Assembly: GCF_030653815.1 (NCBI RefSeq)
Contig: NZ_JAURYQ010000010.1
Span: 1 to 33,524, forward strand
Direction of reading: 5' to 3'
Length of the DNA stretch: 33,524 nucleotides
Source: Rhodoferax sp.
Lineage (GTDB): Bacteria > Pseudomonadota > Gammaproteobacteria > Burkholderiales > Burkholderiaceae_C
Shown here: positions 24,401-32,679 of the stretch, in pieces
Position numbering within the stretch: the first letter of the stretch is position 1
Layout of the letters: each line of letters starts with the position of its first letter
Made by a program: the position numbers and the translations under genes
Notes under the pieces: model-generated
The model's input: the letters and a program-made list of their open reading frames with translations, nothing else
Database searches by the model: none
Told to the model about the DNA's origin: nothing

Positions 24401-25522
24401 TCAGGGTCGCATGGCCTGGGCCACCGCCTGGCCGAGATCGATCACGGCCAGCGCGTAGTAGCTGCTCCAGTTGTAGCGGGTGATGGCATAGAAGTTGTCG
24501 GTGCCCGCCACGTAGCTGGCTGGTGCGTCGCCATTCTGCAATTCGATCAGGGCCAGCTTGCCCGGGTGCGCAAGGGCCTCGCCCGTGAGCACCACGCCTT
24601 TGTCCTGAAAACCTGCCACGCTGAAGGTGGGCAGGATGTCCGGGGCCATGAGCGTGACCATGTCGAGCCTGCTGGCGTCGAAGCTCAGCGGGAAATGGGT
24701 CGGCAGGCCGGGTTGCCAGTTGAAGGCCTTGAGGTAGTTGGCAACCGAGCCAATGGCATCGGCCGGGCTGCCCACCAGATCCACCGCACCATCGCCATCG
24801 AAGTCGACGGCGTACTTGACCCAGCTGGAGGGCATGAACTGGGGCAAACCCATGGCACCGGCGTAACTGCCTTTGAGCGCCAGCGGGTCACGCCCGCTGC
24901 GCTGCGCCCAGCCCAGGAACTGTTCGAGTTCGGTCTTGAAGTAGGCACTGCGTTCGGTTGCGCGCGGGTGGCTGGCCGGGAAGTCAAAAGCCAGCGTGGC
25001 CAGCGCATCAATGACCCGGTGATTGCCCGTTTGTTGGCCGTAAATGGTTTCCACCCCCAGCACACCCACGATGATTTCAGCGGGCACGCCGGTCTGCTGC
25101 TCGGCGCGCTGCAGGGTCTCGTGATGTGCCTGCCAGAAAGCCACACCGGCGCGGATGCGCAGCGGCTCCACAAAGCGGCTGCGGTAGAGCTGCCAGTTCT
25201 TGGCAACACCCACCGCCGGGGGTGTCACGGCCTTGGCGATGGCCGCCACATAACGCGCCTGGCCCAGGGTCTGGCGTACCCAGTCGCGGTCCAGCTGTTG
25301 ACGCTCGGCGATGTCATCGGCCGCCTGCATGGCGTCTTGCCGCTGGTCGTAGCCGGGGCCGGGCACGACGACTTGGGTGCTGGCCACCTTGACCGCTTTT
25401 TTGCCATGTTTGGCCGCTGCAGCGCAAGCCGGCAGCGTACAGGCCAGCAGCAGCATCAGGCTGGCGAGCCGCTGCGGGTGCCGCCATTTTTTTGACGCTG
25501 AGGATAAATTTACTTGGGCCAT
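24401..25522 (-). CDS. mltB: Lytic murein transglycosylase B-type lipoprotein
   Basis: This 373-residue protein has a basic start, a hydrophobic segment and a lipobox-like LLAC with Cys28, so it is probably an outer-membrane lipoprotein facing the periplasm. Glu158 in GVLGVETIYGQQTG is the expected catalytic acid of MltB/SltB enzymes. GAMGLPQFMPSSWVKYAVDFDGDGAVDL follows, the peptidoglycan-binding and calcium-like loop. It cleaves peptidoglycan glycan chains to 1,6-anhydro products. The start at 25522 overlaps the transglutaminase gene by 13 bases and gives the usual signal peptide; a 143-residue upstream extension is antisense-like and was rejected. Confidence 0.9.
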   Translation of the reverse strand: MAQVNLSSASKKWRHPQRLASLMLLLACTLPACAAAAKHGKKAVKVASTQVVVPGPGYDQRQDAMQAADDIAERQQLDRDWVRQTLGQARYVAAIAKAVTPPAVGVAKNWQLYRSRFVEPLRIRAGVAFWQAHHETLQRAEQQTGVPAEIIVGVLGVETIYGQQTGNHRVIDALATLAFDFPASHPRATERSAYFKTELEQFLGWAQRSGRDPLALKGSYAGAMGLPQFMPSSWVKYAVDFDGDGAVDLVGSPADAIGSVANYLKAFNWQPGLPTHFPLSFDASRLDMVTLMAPDILPTFSVAGFQDKGVVLTGEALAHPGKLALIELQNGDAPASYVAGTDNFYAITRYNWSSYYALAVIDLGQAVAQAMRP

Positions 25523-27552
25523 TGCAGGTGTTTGAGTTCGCTGTGCAGTGTAGCGAGTTGGTGTTTGAAATGCCCGGTCTGGCCCGCCTCTGGCCGCGCG
25601 TAGCGCAGGGCTTCCAGCCTGATCAGCCAGTCGTGCCAGGCTTGTTGTTGCGGTTGGGTGTGAGGTGATGCAGCTGGCGCGGCGCTCAGCAGTTGCCGGG
25701 CGATTTGACGCGGTGTGCTGGCAGGGCTGAACCGGATGCCTGCCGCGTGCAGTTTGGCAACAGCTTGTTGCAACAGGCGCAGCCAGGGGTCTTGCTGGTG
25801 CCGTTCCCAGGCGTTCCAGGCGGCTCCACCCAGGCTGGACAGCACCACGATGGCGCACAGCACATAGATGAGGTCCTGCCAGTTGGGTTCCTTGAAGCCG
25901 ATGTTTTTCAGCAGGTCGAGTTGTTTGTTCTGGGTGTAGTTCAGCACCCACTGGTTCCAGCGGTTGTTGACGGCGTCCCAGGCCGCGCGCAGATTGAGCG
26001 CCAGCGCCGGGTTGACCGTGCCGAAAATGGCTTCGGCAATGACACCGCGCGGCGGGCTCAGGCGTTGCAGCGTGCCGGTGCGCCCCGGGGCCACGGCCGA
26101 GGTCGGGTCCACGCGTTGCCAGCCCTGGCCTGCCAGCCAGACCTCGGTCCAGGCGTGGGCATCGCTTTGACGCACGGTCCAGAAATCATCGACTGAATTT
26201 TGTTCGCCGCCCTGGTAACCGGTGACGATGCGCGCCGGCACGTTCAGGGCACGCATCAGGATGACAAAGCTCGATGCCATGTGCTCGCAAAAACCGGCCT
26301 TGCGGTCGAACCAGAATTCGTCGGCGCTGTGCTGGCCGTAGATGCCGGGGTCCAATGTATAGCTGTAGCCCTCGCTGCGCAGTCGTTGCATCGCCAGGTC
26401 CACCCATTGGGCATTGCTGGCACCGGCATGGCGCGGGTCGCGTTGCCACTCGGCCGCCAACTGCAGGGTGCGCGGGTTAAAGCCTGCGGGCAACTCCAGG
26501 TACTCCTGCAAGCCAGGCATAAACTGGCGTGGTCCATGCTGAAAATTGGGGTAGCTCTGAACCTCGTAGCGCAGCAGGTCGGTGACGGGCTGGTCAAGAA
26601 TCCATTGCAGCTCGCGCGTCATGCGTGCTGTCTTGCCCACCAGCACCGGGGTTTGCGGCGTGGCGTCCAGCACCAGCAGCCAGGGCAGCCGGTTGGGCTC
26701 CAGCGTGATCTGGTAGCGCACCGGCTCACCGCTTACCTGCAGCTCGGCGGGCAGACGGAAGCGGTTCGGCATGGCTGACGGTCGTGCCTGCCAGACGCGA
26801 CCGTCAAAGTAGGACAGCACCGGACCGCGAAAGTACAGCGTTGACTGTGGCGGAGGCGGGCCGTCAAAGCGCACCCGCATGGCGACGCTGCCGTCGAGCG
26901 CCAGGCTGGCGATGTTGCCCACCGTCATGCTGTTGGAGAGCCCACTGCGCCCGGTCATGGCGTCGCTTGGCAAGCCCCACAGCGGCGCCACGCGGGGGAA
27001 AAACACAAACAGCAGCACCATGATGGGCGCGCCCAGCAGCGCCATGCTGCCGGCCAGGTGACCGGCCTGCCAAAGTGCTGGCCTGCCCACCGGCATGTGG
27101 GCGTTGACCAGGGCGGTGAGCAAGCCCAGCAGCGCCACCAGCATGGCGGCCGCCGTGAGCAGTGACTGCGAGTAGAAAAAATTGGTCAGCATCAGGAAGA
27201 AGCTGAGGAAGAACACCACGAAGGCGTCGCGGCGCGCGCGCAGTTCCAGCGTTTTGAGCGTCAGCAAGACCACCACCATGGTGACGCCCGCGTCGCGTCC
27301 CAGCAGCGTCCGGAATGTGAGCAGCGTCGCCGCCAGGCACAGACCCAGCAAGGCCATCAGCCACCACTTGGAGGGCAGGGGCTGGCCGCGCCAGGCCAGC
27401 ACGCCGCGCCAGACCATGACCGCGCCACTCAGCAGGCTGCACCACAAGGGGATCTCCTGGGTCAGCGGCGCGACCACCCAGGCGATGACCGCGAGCACAA
27501 ACAAGGTGTCCCGTGTGTCGCGCGGCAAGTGACTGAATGTGGGCAGCTTCAT
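25510..27552 (-). CDS. tgpA: TgpA-like transglutaminase with membrane domain
   Basis: This 680-residue protein has an N-terminal membrane part of five or six helices (about residues 10-190), a periplasmic DUF3488-type region, and a transglutaminase core. The catalytic triad is visible as Cys422 (GFCEHMASSF), His466 (SDAHAW) and Asp482 (VDPTS). A single further membrane helix lies near 560-585, with a cytoplasmic tail (DUF4129-like). TgpA of Pseudomonas is a periplasmic protein reported as essential there; the acceptor protein is unknown. Genes for MoxR, DUF58 and TgpA form a conserved operon, here followed by a transglycosylase. Confidence 0.92.
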   Translation of the reverse strand: MKLPTFSHLPRDTRDTLFVLAVIAWVVAPLTQEIPLWCSLLSGAVMVWRGVLAWRGQPLPSKWWLMALLGLCLAATLLTFRTLLGRDAGVTMVVVLLTLKTLELRARRDAFVVFFLSFFLMLTNFFYSQSLLTAAAMLVALLGLLTALVNAHMPVGRPALWQAGHLAGSMALLGAPIMVLLFVFFPRVAPLWGLPSDAMTGRSGLSNSMTVGNIASLALDGSVAMRVRFDGPPPPQSTLYFRGPVLSYFDGRVWQARPSAMPNRFRLPAELQVSGEPVRYQITLEPNRLPWLLVLDATPQTPVLVGKTARMTRELQWILDQPVTDLLRYEVQSYPNFQHGPRQFMPGLQEYLELPAGFNPRTLQLAAEWQRDPRHAGASNAQWVDLAMQRLRSEGYSYTLDPGIYGQHSADEFWFDRKAGFCEHMASSFVILMRALNVPARIVTGYQGGEQNSVDDFWTVRQSDAHAWTEVWLAGQGWQRVDPTSAVAPGRTGTLQRLSPPRGVIAEAIFGTVNPALALNLRAAWDAVNNRWNQWVLNYTQNKQLDLLKNIGFKEPNWQDLIYVLCAIVVLSSLGGAAWNAWERHQQDPWLRLLQQAVAKLHAAGIRFSPASTPRQIARQLLSAAPAASPHTQPQQQAWHDWLIRLEALRYARPEAGQTGHFKHQLATLHSELKHLQWPK

Positions 27553-27559
27553 GGGTTCA

Positions 27560-28537
27560 TCACGCCAGGGCGAGGGCGCGCAGGCAGCGTTGCTGGTGGG
27601 CCAGGCCGCTGGCGGGCGCGATGTTCTGGTGTTTCAGTCGCAGGCCGTAAATCAGTCCCAATTGGTCGGCCTGCAAGACCCAGGCGCACAGGCGGCTGAG
27701 TTGCGCCTCGGGCTGGCTCAGTCCGGTGTGCTGCTGGTCGAGCCACAGCGTTTGCTGTTGCAGGGTCTGGCTGTCGCGGCTGACCAGCTCACCGGTTTTG
27801 GCGGCCTTTTTCCAGACGATGGTTTTCAGCGCATCGCCGCGACGGTAGGCGCGCAGGCCATCGGGCTCACCCTGCACGCTGGTCGCGCTGGCATGGGCGC
27901 TGCCCTCATGAGCTTCGCCGACAGGCAGCGGTGCTGCGGGCACTTCGGGCGCCGGGTAAACCAGCACCTGGGCGGCCGGGCGCCAGACTGTCCAGACCCG
28001 GAACGTCCCCAGCGGAAAACGGGTCTCAGCCGTCAGCGTTGGCAGCCGGTGCAGGCCACGCCGTTCAGGCAAATAAGCCAGTTGCACCGTGCTGCTGGCC
28101 TGGCCCGCCACATCGGTCCAGGCCCACTGCCCGGCGTCCAGCACGGCCAGACCCAGCCCATAGCGGGGGCGCTTGCGGCCGTTGTGCAAATGAACATTGA
28201 GGATGGCTTTGGCGCCCAGGTAAATGGGGTCAGGCGCTGTCAAATTGAGGGTCAGCCCGCGCAGGGTGCCGTGGCCCACATGCATGCCCACCAGCGCACT
28301 GCCTGCCAGCAAAAAGGTCAGCAAATAGCCCAGGTTGAGCTGGTAGTTGATGGAAGACACCAGCAGCACCAGCAGGGTAACGCCCAGCATCAAACCGGCG
28401 CGGGTGGGCAGGATGTAGACGTTGCGCTGCGTCAGCGTGACGCTGTCGGTCAGGGGCAGGCGGCTTTGCCACCAGCGTGCCAGGCGGGCGCGCACATGCG
28501 CCAGCGGGTGGCGCAATGGAGGTGGCAGGGGCTTCAC
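27560..28537 (-). CDS. DUF58 domain-containing membrane protein
   Basis: The chosen GTG start at 28537 gives 325 residues. Two hydrophobic helices lie near residues 40-85 (TRAGLMLGVTLLVLLVSSINYQLNLGYLL). The C-terminal DUF58 region contains LGTFRVWTVWRPAAQVLVYPAP near 175-195 and the conserved EPDGLRAYRRGDALKTIVWKKAAKTGEL near 228-256. DUF58 proteins have a von Willebrand-type fold and work with a MoxR ATPase. No ATG is available between the moxR stop and the conserved part; the start codon is therefore uncertain, and it overlaps moxR only if an upstream codon is used. Confidence 0.8.
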   Translation of the reverse strand: MKPLPPPLRHPLAHVRARLARWWQSRLPLTDSVTLTQRNVYILPTRAGLMLGVTLLVLLVSSINYQLNLGYLLTFLLAGSALVGMHVGHGTLRGLTLNLTAPDPIYLGAKAILNVHLHNGRKRPRYGLGLAVLDAGQWAWTDVAGQASSTVQLAYLPERRGLHRLPTLTAETRFPLGTFRVWTVWRPAAQVLVYPAPEVPAAPLPVGEAHEGSAHASATSVQGEPDGLRAYRRGDALKTIVWKKAAKTGELVSRDSQTLQQQTLWLDQQHTGLSQPEAQLSRLCAWVLQADQLGLIYGLRLKHQNIAPASGLAHQQRCLRALALA

Positions 28538-28560
28538 AGGGGATGTGGTGCCAGACAGGG

Positions 28561-29493
28561 TCAGGGCAGGGGCACGGCTTCGAGCATGGCGCGCACCTGT
28601 TCGCTGGCGCCCCGGCCCGCCTGGCTCAGCGGCAGCAGCCGGTGCGCAATGGTTTGCGGCAGGATGGCCTGCACATCGTCCGGCGCCACATAACTGCGCC
28701 CGCTCAGCAGCGCGCGGGCCTTGGCGGCGCGCAGCACTGCGATGCCGGCGCGCGGGCTCAGGCCCTGCATGAACCATTGCCCCGAGCGGGTCGCCTGGAT
28801 CAGGTCCTGCACGTAGTCCAGCAGTGGCCCGGCAGCATGTACCGCCAGCACCTGGCTTTGCAGGACCTGCAGTTCCTCCAGCGTCAGCAGGCTGGGCAGT
28901 GCCTCGACCAGTTCGCGCCGCTCCTGCCCCATGAGCAGCTCGCGCTCGGCACTGCGGTCGGGGTAGCCCAGCGAGATGCGCATCAGGAACCGGTCGAGCT
29001 GGGACTCGGGCAGCAGGTAGGTGCCCAGCTGGTCATGCGGGTTTTGCGTGGCAATGACAAAAAAGGGCACCGGCAAAGGTCGCGTTTCACCCTCGATCGT
29101 GACCTGCTTTTCCTCCATCGCCTCCAGCAGCGCGCTTTGGGTTTTGGGACTGGCGCGGTTGATCTCATCGGCCAGCAGTACCTGGGCAAACAATGGCCCC
29201 GGGTGAAAAATGAATTGCTCCAGGCCCCGGTCATACACCGAAACACCCGACAAATCGCTGGGCATCAGATCCGAGGTAAATTGCACCCGCGAAAATTGCA
29301 GGCCGAAGGTGCGTGCCAGGGCGTGGGCGAGGGTGGTCTTGCCGACCCCGGGCACGTCTTCGATCAGCAGGTGGCCACCAGCCAGCAGGCAGGCGACACA
29401 ATCTTGAGTTTGATCAAATTTGCCCACAATGACCGTGTTAAGCTGATCGACCAGAGATTTAAGTTTGTGCTGTATGTCCATGACCTGCACCAT
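28561..29493 (-). CDS. MoxR-family AAA+ ATPase
   Basis: This 310-residue AAA+ ATPase has Walker A EDVPGVGKTTLA near residues 45-56, Walker B LLADEINRASPKTQSALLEAMEE near 105-127, sensor 1 ATQNP near 146, and arginine-rich LDRFLMRI near 165. MoxR ATPases act as chaperones that activate or assemble partner proteins with DUF58 or von Willebrand domains. It heads the moxR-DUF58-tgpA-mltB operon. Two ATG codons, 29493 and 29481, are possible starts; the first was used. The gene is divergent from the deacetylase gene with 30 bases between them. Confidence 0.93.
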   Translation of the reverse strand: MVQVMDIQHKLKSLVDQLNTVIVGKFDQTQDCVACLLAGGHLLIEDVPGVGKTTLAHALARTFGLQFSRVQFTSDLMPSDLSGVSVYDRGLEQFIFHPGPLFAQVLLADEINRASPKTQSALLEAMEEKQVTIEGETRPLPVPFFVIATQNPHDQLGTYLLPESQLDRFLMRISLGYPDRSAERELLMGQERRELVEALPSLLTLEELQVLQSQVLAVHAAGPLLDYVQDLIQATRSGQWFMQGLSPRAGIAVLRAAKARALLSGRSYVAPDDVQAILPQTIAHRLLPLSQAGRGASEQVRAMLEAVPLP

Positions 29494-29523
29494 ATCAAAA
29501 ATTTAGCGAGGAGACTGTTTCAT

Positions 29524-30477
29524 ATGACGATGACCGGATACTTTACTCACCCAAGTTGCCGTAAACATGAAATGATGCCGGGCCACCCCGAGTGCCCCGA
29601 GCGCCTGGATGCCATTGACGATCGCCTGCTCATTTCAGGCCTGGACGTGGCGCTGGACCGGCGCGAAGCCACACCAGCAGCGGTGTCGGACATCGAGCTG
29701 GCGCACGACCGCATGTACGTGGCCGCCATCCGCGGTTTGAATGCTGAACTCAAGGAACAAATTGCCGCCGGTGGCCATGATCAATTGCAGATCGACCCCG
29801 ACACCAGCATCAATGTTCATACCTGGGAGGCGGCGCTCAACGCTGCTGGCGCGGCCATTGATGCCACCGATGCCGTGCTGGCCGGCGAGATGAAAACGGC
29901 TTTTTGTGCGGTGCGCCCGCCGGGTCATCACGCCTGCCGCAGCAAGGCGGGCGGCTTTTGTTTTTTCAACAATGTTGCGATCGCCGCCAAATACGCGCTG
30001 GAGCGCCACAACCTGCACCGTGTGGCCATTGTTGACTTTGACGTGCACCACGGCAACGGCACCGAGGACATCGTGGCGGGTGATGACCGCATTCTGATGG
30101 TGAGCTTTTACCAGCACCCGTTTTATCCGATGGACTGGGTGCACTCGAGCGCCAACAATCTGGTCAACCTGCCGGTGCCGGCCTACACCAAGGGCATGGA
30201 GATCCGCGACATGATCGAGGCCGCCTGGATCCCGCGCCTGGAAGAATTCAAGCCCGAGATGATCTTTATCAGCGCCGGCTTTGACGCGCACCGCGAAGAC
30301 GACATGGGTCAGCTTGGGCTGGTTGAGCAGGACTACGCCTGGATCACCAGCCGTATCATGGACGTGGCACGGCGCCATGCCAAAGGTCGTATCGTGAGTT
30401 GCCTGGAGGGCGGGTATGTGATGAGCGCGCTGTCTCGCAGCGCCGAGGCGCATATCCGGGTGCTGGCGGATGTCTGA
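29524..30477 (+). CDS. Histone deacetylase-like amidohydrolase
   Basis: This 317-residue enzyme is a class II HDAC/acetylpolyamine amidohydrolase family member. It has the start HPSCRKHEMMPGHPECPERL, the active-site PPGHHA near 139-144, and the zinc ligands in DFDVHHGNGTEDI near 175-190 and SAGFDAHREDD near 256-266. It deacetylates lysine side chains or acetylated amines; the physiological target is not known. A GAGGAGA ribosome site ten bases before the ATG at 29524 supports this start. A very long upstream reading frame running over moxR on the opposite strand was rejected. Confidence 0.94.
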   Translation: MTMTGYFTHPSCRKHEMMPGHPECPERLDAIDDRLLISGLDVALDRREATPAAVSDIELAHDRMYVAAIRGLNAELKEQIAAGGHDQLQIDPDTSINVHTWEAALNAAGAAIDATDAVLAGEMKTAFCAVRPPGHHACRSKAGGFCFFNNVAIAAKYALERHNLHRVAIVDFDVHHGNGTEDIVAGDDRILMVSFYQHPFYPMDWVHSSANNLVNLPVPAYTKGMEIRDMIEAAWIPRLEEFKPEMIFISAGFDAHREDDMGQLGLVEQDYAWITSRIMDVARRHAKGRIVSCLEGGYVMSALSRSAEAHIRVLADV

Positions 30478-31744
30478 CACGGCGATCGTCGACCTGGAGG
30501 ATTGGCTGGTTGCCCTGAGCCAGACCAGCGTGCTGATCGAGCTGAGCGCCTTGGTGGGCTGTGCCCTGCTGGCCTGGTTGCTGGCGCGGCTGGTGTCGAG
30601 GGCCTTTGTCGAGCGCGAGCTCAATTCCATCATGTTCGGGCGCCGCATTGTGGATGGTGTGCTGTTTCCGGCGCTGCTGTTGTGCCTGGCCTATGCCGCG
30701 CGCAAACTGCTGGTCATGAGCATGCCGTTGGCGCTGTTCAAGCTGGCCATCCCGGTTTTGATTTCGCTGCTGGTGATCCGCATGGGGGTCAAGGTCTTGC
30801 AGGCAGCCTTCAAGGACACGCCCTTGATCCGCCTGTTGGAGCGCAGTATTTCCTGGATCGCCTGGGTTGCCATGGTGCTGTGGGTGAGCGGTTTGTTGCC
30901 CTTGGTGATGGAGGAGCTGGACCAGATCAGCTGGGCCGTGGGCGGGGCCAAGTTGTCGGTGCGCAAGATCATCGAGGGCACGCTCACCGCGGGCTTGGTG
31001 CTGATCCTCTCGCTGTGGATTTCATCGGCCATCGAGGCCCGCTTGCTGCGCAAGGCGACCGGCGGTGAGCTGAGCCTGCGCAAGGCCTTCAGCAACGCGG
31101 CCCGTGCGCTGTTGATGTTTGTGGGCCTGTTGCTGGCCTTGTCTGCGGTCGGCATCGACCTCACGGCGCTGTCGGTGCTGGGTGGGGCCATTGGCGTGGG
31201 CATCGGTTTTGGCCTGCAAAAGCTGGCCGCCAATTACGTGTCCGGTTTTGTCATTCTGGCTGAGCGCAGCATGCGCATTGGCGACAGCGTGCAGGTGGAT
31301 AATTTCAGTGGTGTCATCACCGAGATCAACGCGCGCTACACCGTGATTCGGTCGCTGGCCGGGCGTGAATCCATTGTGCCCAACGAGATGTTGATTACCA
31401 GCCGGGTTGAAAACCTGTCCTTGGCCGACCCCAAGGTCTGGCAGTCCACCACGGTGTCGGTGGCGTATGACAGCGATGTGGAGCTGGTGTCGCGTTTGCT
31501 GCTGCAGGCAGCGGCTGCGCAAACCCGGGTGCTGCCGGAGCCAAGTCCCTCGGTGGTGTTGTTGGCCTTTGGCGCGGATGGCCTGGAGTTTCGGCTGGGC
31601 TACTGGATGGGCGACCCTGAAAACGGTGGCGACAACCTGCGCTCCCTGGTCAATCTGGAGATCTTGCGGCTGCTGCGTGAGCATCACATCGAGATTCCCT
31701 ACCCGCAACGCGTCATTCACCAGCGTGTCGTTCCCGCCGCGTGA
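30470..31744 (+). CDS. MscS-family mechanosensitive ion channel
   Basis: This 424-residue inner-membrane protein has about five membrane helices in the first 225 residues, with the pore helix ALSVLGGAIGVGIGFGLQKLAANYVSG near 225-252, rich in Gly and Ala as in MscS TM3. The beta domain VQVDNFSGVITEINARYTVIRS and the IVPNEMLI motif follow near 275-310, then an alpha/beta C-domain. It opens under membrane tension to release solutes after osmotic downshock. The ATG overlaps the deacetylase stop by eight bases, implying coupled translation. Confidence 0.92.
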   Translation: MSDTAIVDLEDWLVALSQTSVLIELSALVGCALLAWLLARLVSRAFVERELNSIMFGRRIVDGVLFPALLLCLAYAARKLLVMSMPLALFKLAIPVLISLLVIRMGVKVLQAAFKDTPLIRLLERSISWIAWVAMVLWVSGLLPLVMEELDQISWAVGGAKLSVRKIIEGTLTAGLVLILSLWISSAIEARLLRKATGGELSLRKAFSNAARALLMFVGLLLALSAVGIDLTALSVLGGAIGVGIGFGLQKLAANYVSGFVILAERSMRIGDSVQVDNFSGVITEINARYTVIRSLAGRESIVPNEMLITSRVENLSLADPKVWQSTTVSVAYDSDVELVSRLLLQAAAAQTRVLPEPSPSVVLLAFGADGLEFRLGYWMGDPENGGDNLRSLVNLEILRLLREHHIEIPYPQRVIHQRVVPAA

Positions 31745-31756
31745 TGGCCTGCTGCG

Positions 31757-31789
31757 TATAATAAAAAGCACGACCGTTCTTTTTATTGG
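31757..31789 (+). promoter_or_regulatory. Possible -10 box and AT-rich inverted repeat after mscS
   Basis: TATAAT occurs at 31757-31762, and AATAAAAAG and CTTTTTATT form an inverted repeat around CACGACCGTT. No good -35 box lies 16-18 bases upstream. The repeat could be a weak terminator of the deacetylase/mscS unit, or an operator. Confidence 0.35.
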
Positions 31790-31852
31790 AATTGATGAAG
31801 AATGTCGTTAAGGTGGCCAAGTCGGCGCTTGCCGCCGCATAGAATGCTTTAG

Positions 31853-31868
31853 TTGACGTGCACGTCAA
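31853..31868. promoter_or_regulatory. Perfect 16-base palindrome upstream of etfB, probable operator
   Basis: TTGACGTGCACGTCAA is a perfect inverted repeat, 61 bases before the etfB start codon. A further TTGACG is at 31874, and both resemble -35 boxes. The TTGACGT-ACGTCAA shape resembles operators reported for MerR-type LiuR-like regulators of branched-chain and fatty acyl-CoA catabolism; that match is from memory and the regulator is not in the window. Confidence 0.6.
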
Positions 31869-31929
31869 TCAGATTGACGCTGACGCGATGCGTTTTTGCC
31901 TATTTTTAACCTTCTGGAGAGAGACAGTT

Positions 31930-32679
31930 ATGAAAGTCCTGGTCGCAGTCAAGCGTGTGGTGGACTACAACGTGAAGGTCCGGGTCAAGTCGGACAACAC
32001 GGGTGTGGACACCGCCAACGTCAAAATGAGCATGAACCCGTTTGACGAAATCGCCATTGAAGAAGCCGTGCGCCTGAAAGAAAAAGGCGTCGCCAGCGAG
32101 ATCATCGCCGTCTCTTGTGGTGTCACCCAGTGCCAGGAAACCCTGCGCACCGCCATGGCCATCGGCGCCGACCGTGCCATCCTGGTCGAAACGTCTGAAG
32201 AACTGCAACCCCTGGCCGTGGCCAAGCTGCTGAAAGCTTTGGTCGACAAGGAACAACCCGGCCTCATCATTTTGGGCAAACAGGCCATTGATGACGACTG
32301 CAACCAGACCGGCCAGATGCTGGCCGCGCTGGCCGACCTGCCGCAAGTGGCCTTTGCCAGCAAGCTCGAAGTGGCGGACGGCAAAGCCACCGTGTCGCGC
32401 GAAATCGATGGCGGCTCCGAAACACTGAGCGTCACCCTGCCCGCCGTGGTCACCGCTGACCTGCGCCTCAATGAGCCACGTTATGTCACCCTGCCCAACA
32501 TCATGAAGGCCAAGAAAAAGCCCATGGAAGTGCTCAAGCCCGAAGACCTCGGTGTGGATGTGAGCCCGCGTATCAAGACCCTCAAAGTCAACGAGCCACC
32601 CAAACGCAGCGCCGGCGTCAAGGTGCCCGACGTCGCTACCCTGGTTTCCAAACTCAAGAACGAAGCAAAGGTCATCTAA
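31930..32679 (+). CDS. etfB: Electron transfer flavoprotein, beta subunit
   Basis: This 249-residue protein is Etf[21 protein letters not shown] at the start, [17 protein letters not shown] near 116-132 (AMP-binding side) and the conserved [11 protein letters not shown] near 190-200. With EtfA it accepts electrons from acyl-CoA dehydrogenases and passes them to ETF-ubiquinone oxidoreductase. The ATG at 31930 gives the standard length. The stop overlaps nothing but abuts the etfA ATG immediately, so the two are co-translated. Confidence 0.97.
   Translation: MKVLVAVKRVVDYNVKVRVKSDNTGVDTANVKMSMNPFDEIAIEEAVRLKEKGVASEIIAVSCGVTQCQETLRTAMAIGADRAILVETSEELQPLAVAKLLKALVDKEQPGLIILGKQAIDDDCNQTGQMLAALADLPQVAFASKLEVADGKATVSREIDGGSETLSVTLPAVVTADLRLNEPRYVTLPNIMKAKKKPMEVLKPEDLGVDVSPRIKTLKVNEPPKRSAGVKVPDVATLVSKLKNEAKVI

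Noticed and set aside
25523..25951. Long N-terminal extension of the lytic transglycosylase
   Set aside because: It overlaps the transglutaminase gene in another frame and would bury the signal peptide and lipobox that start at 25522.
28477..29523. Long + strand extension upstream of the deacetylase gene
   Set aside because: It runs opposite to moxR; a good ribosome site and the family start are at 29524.
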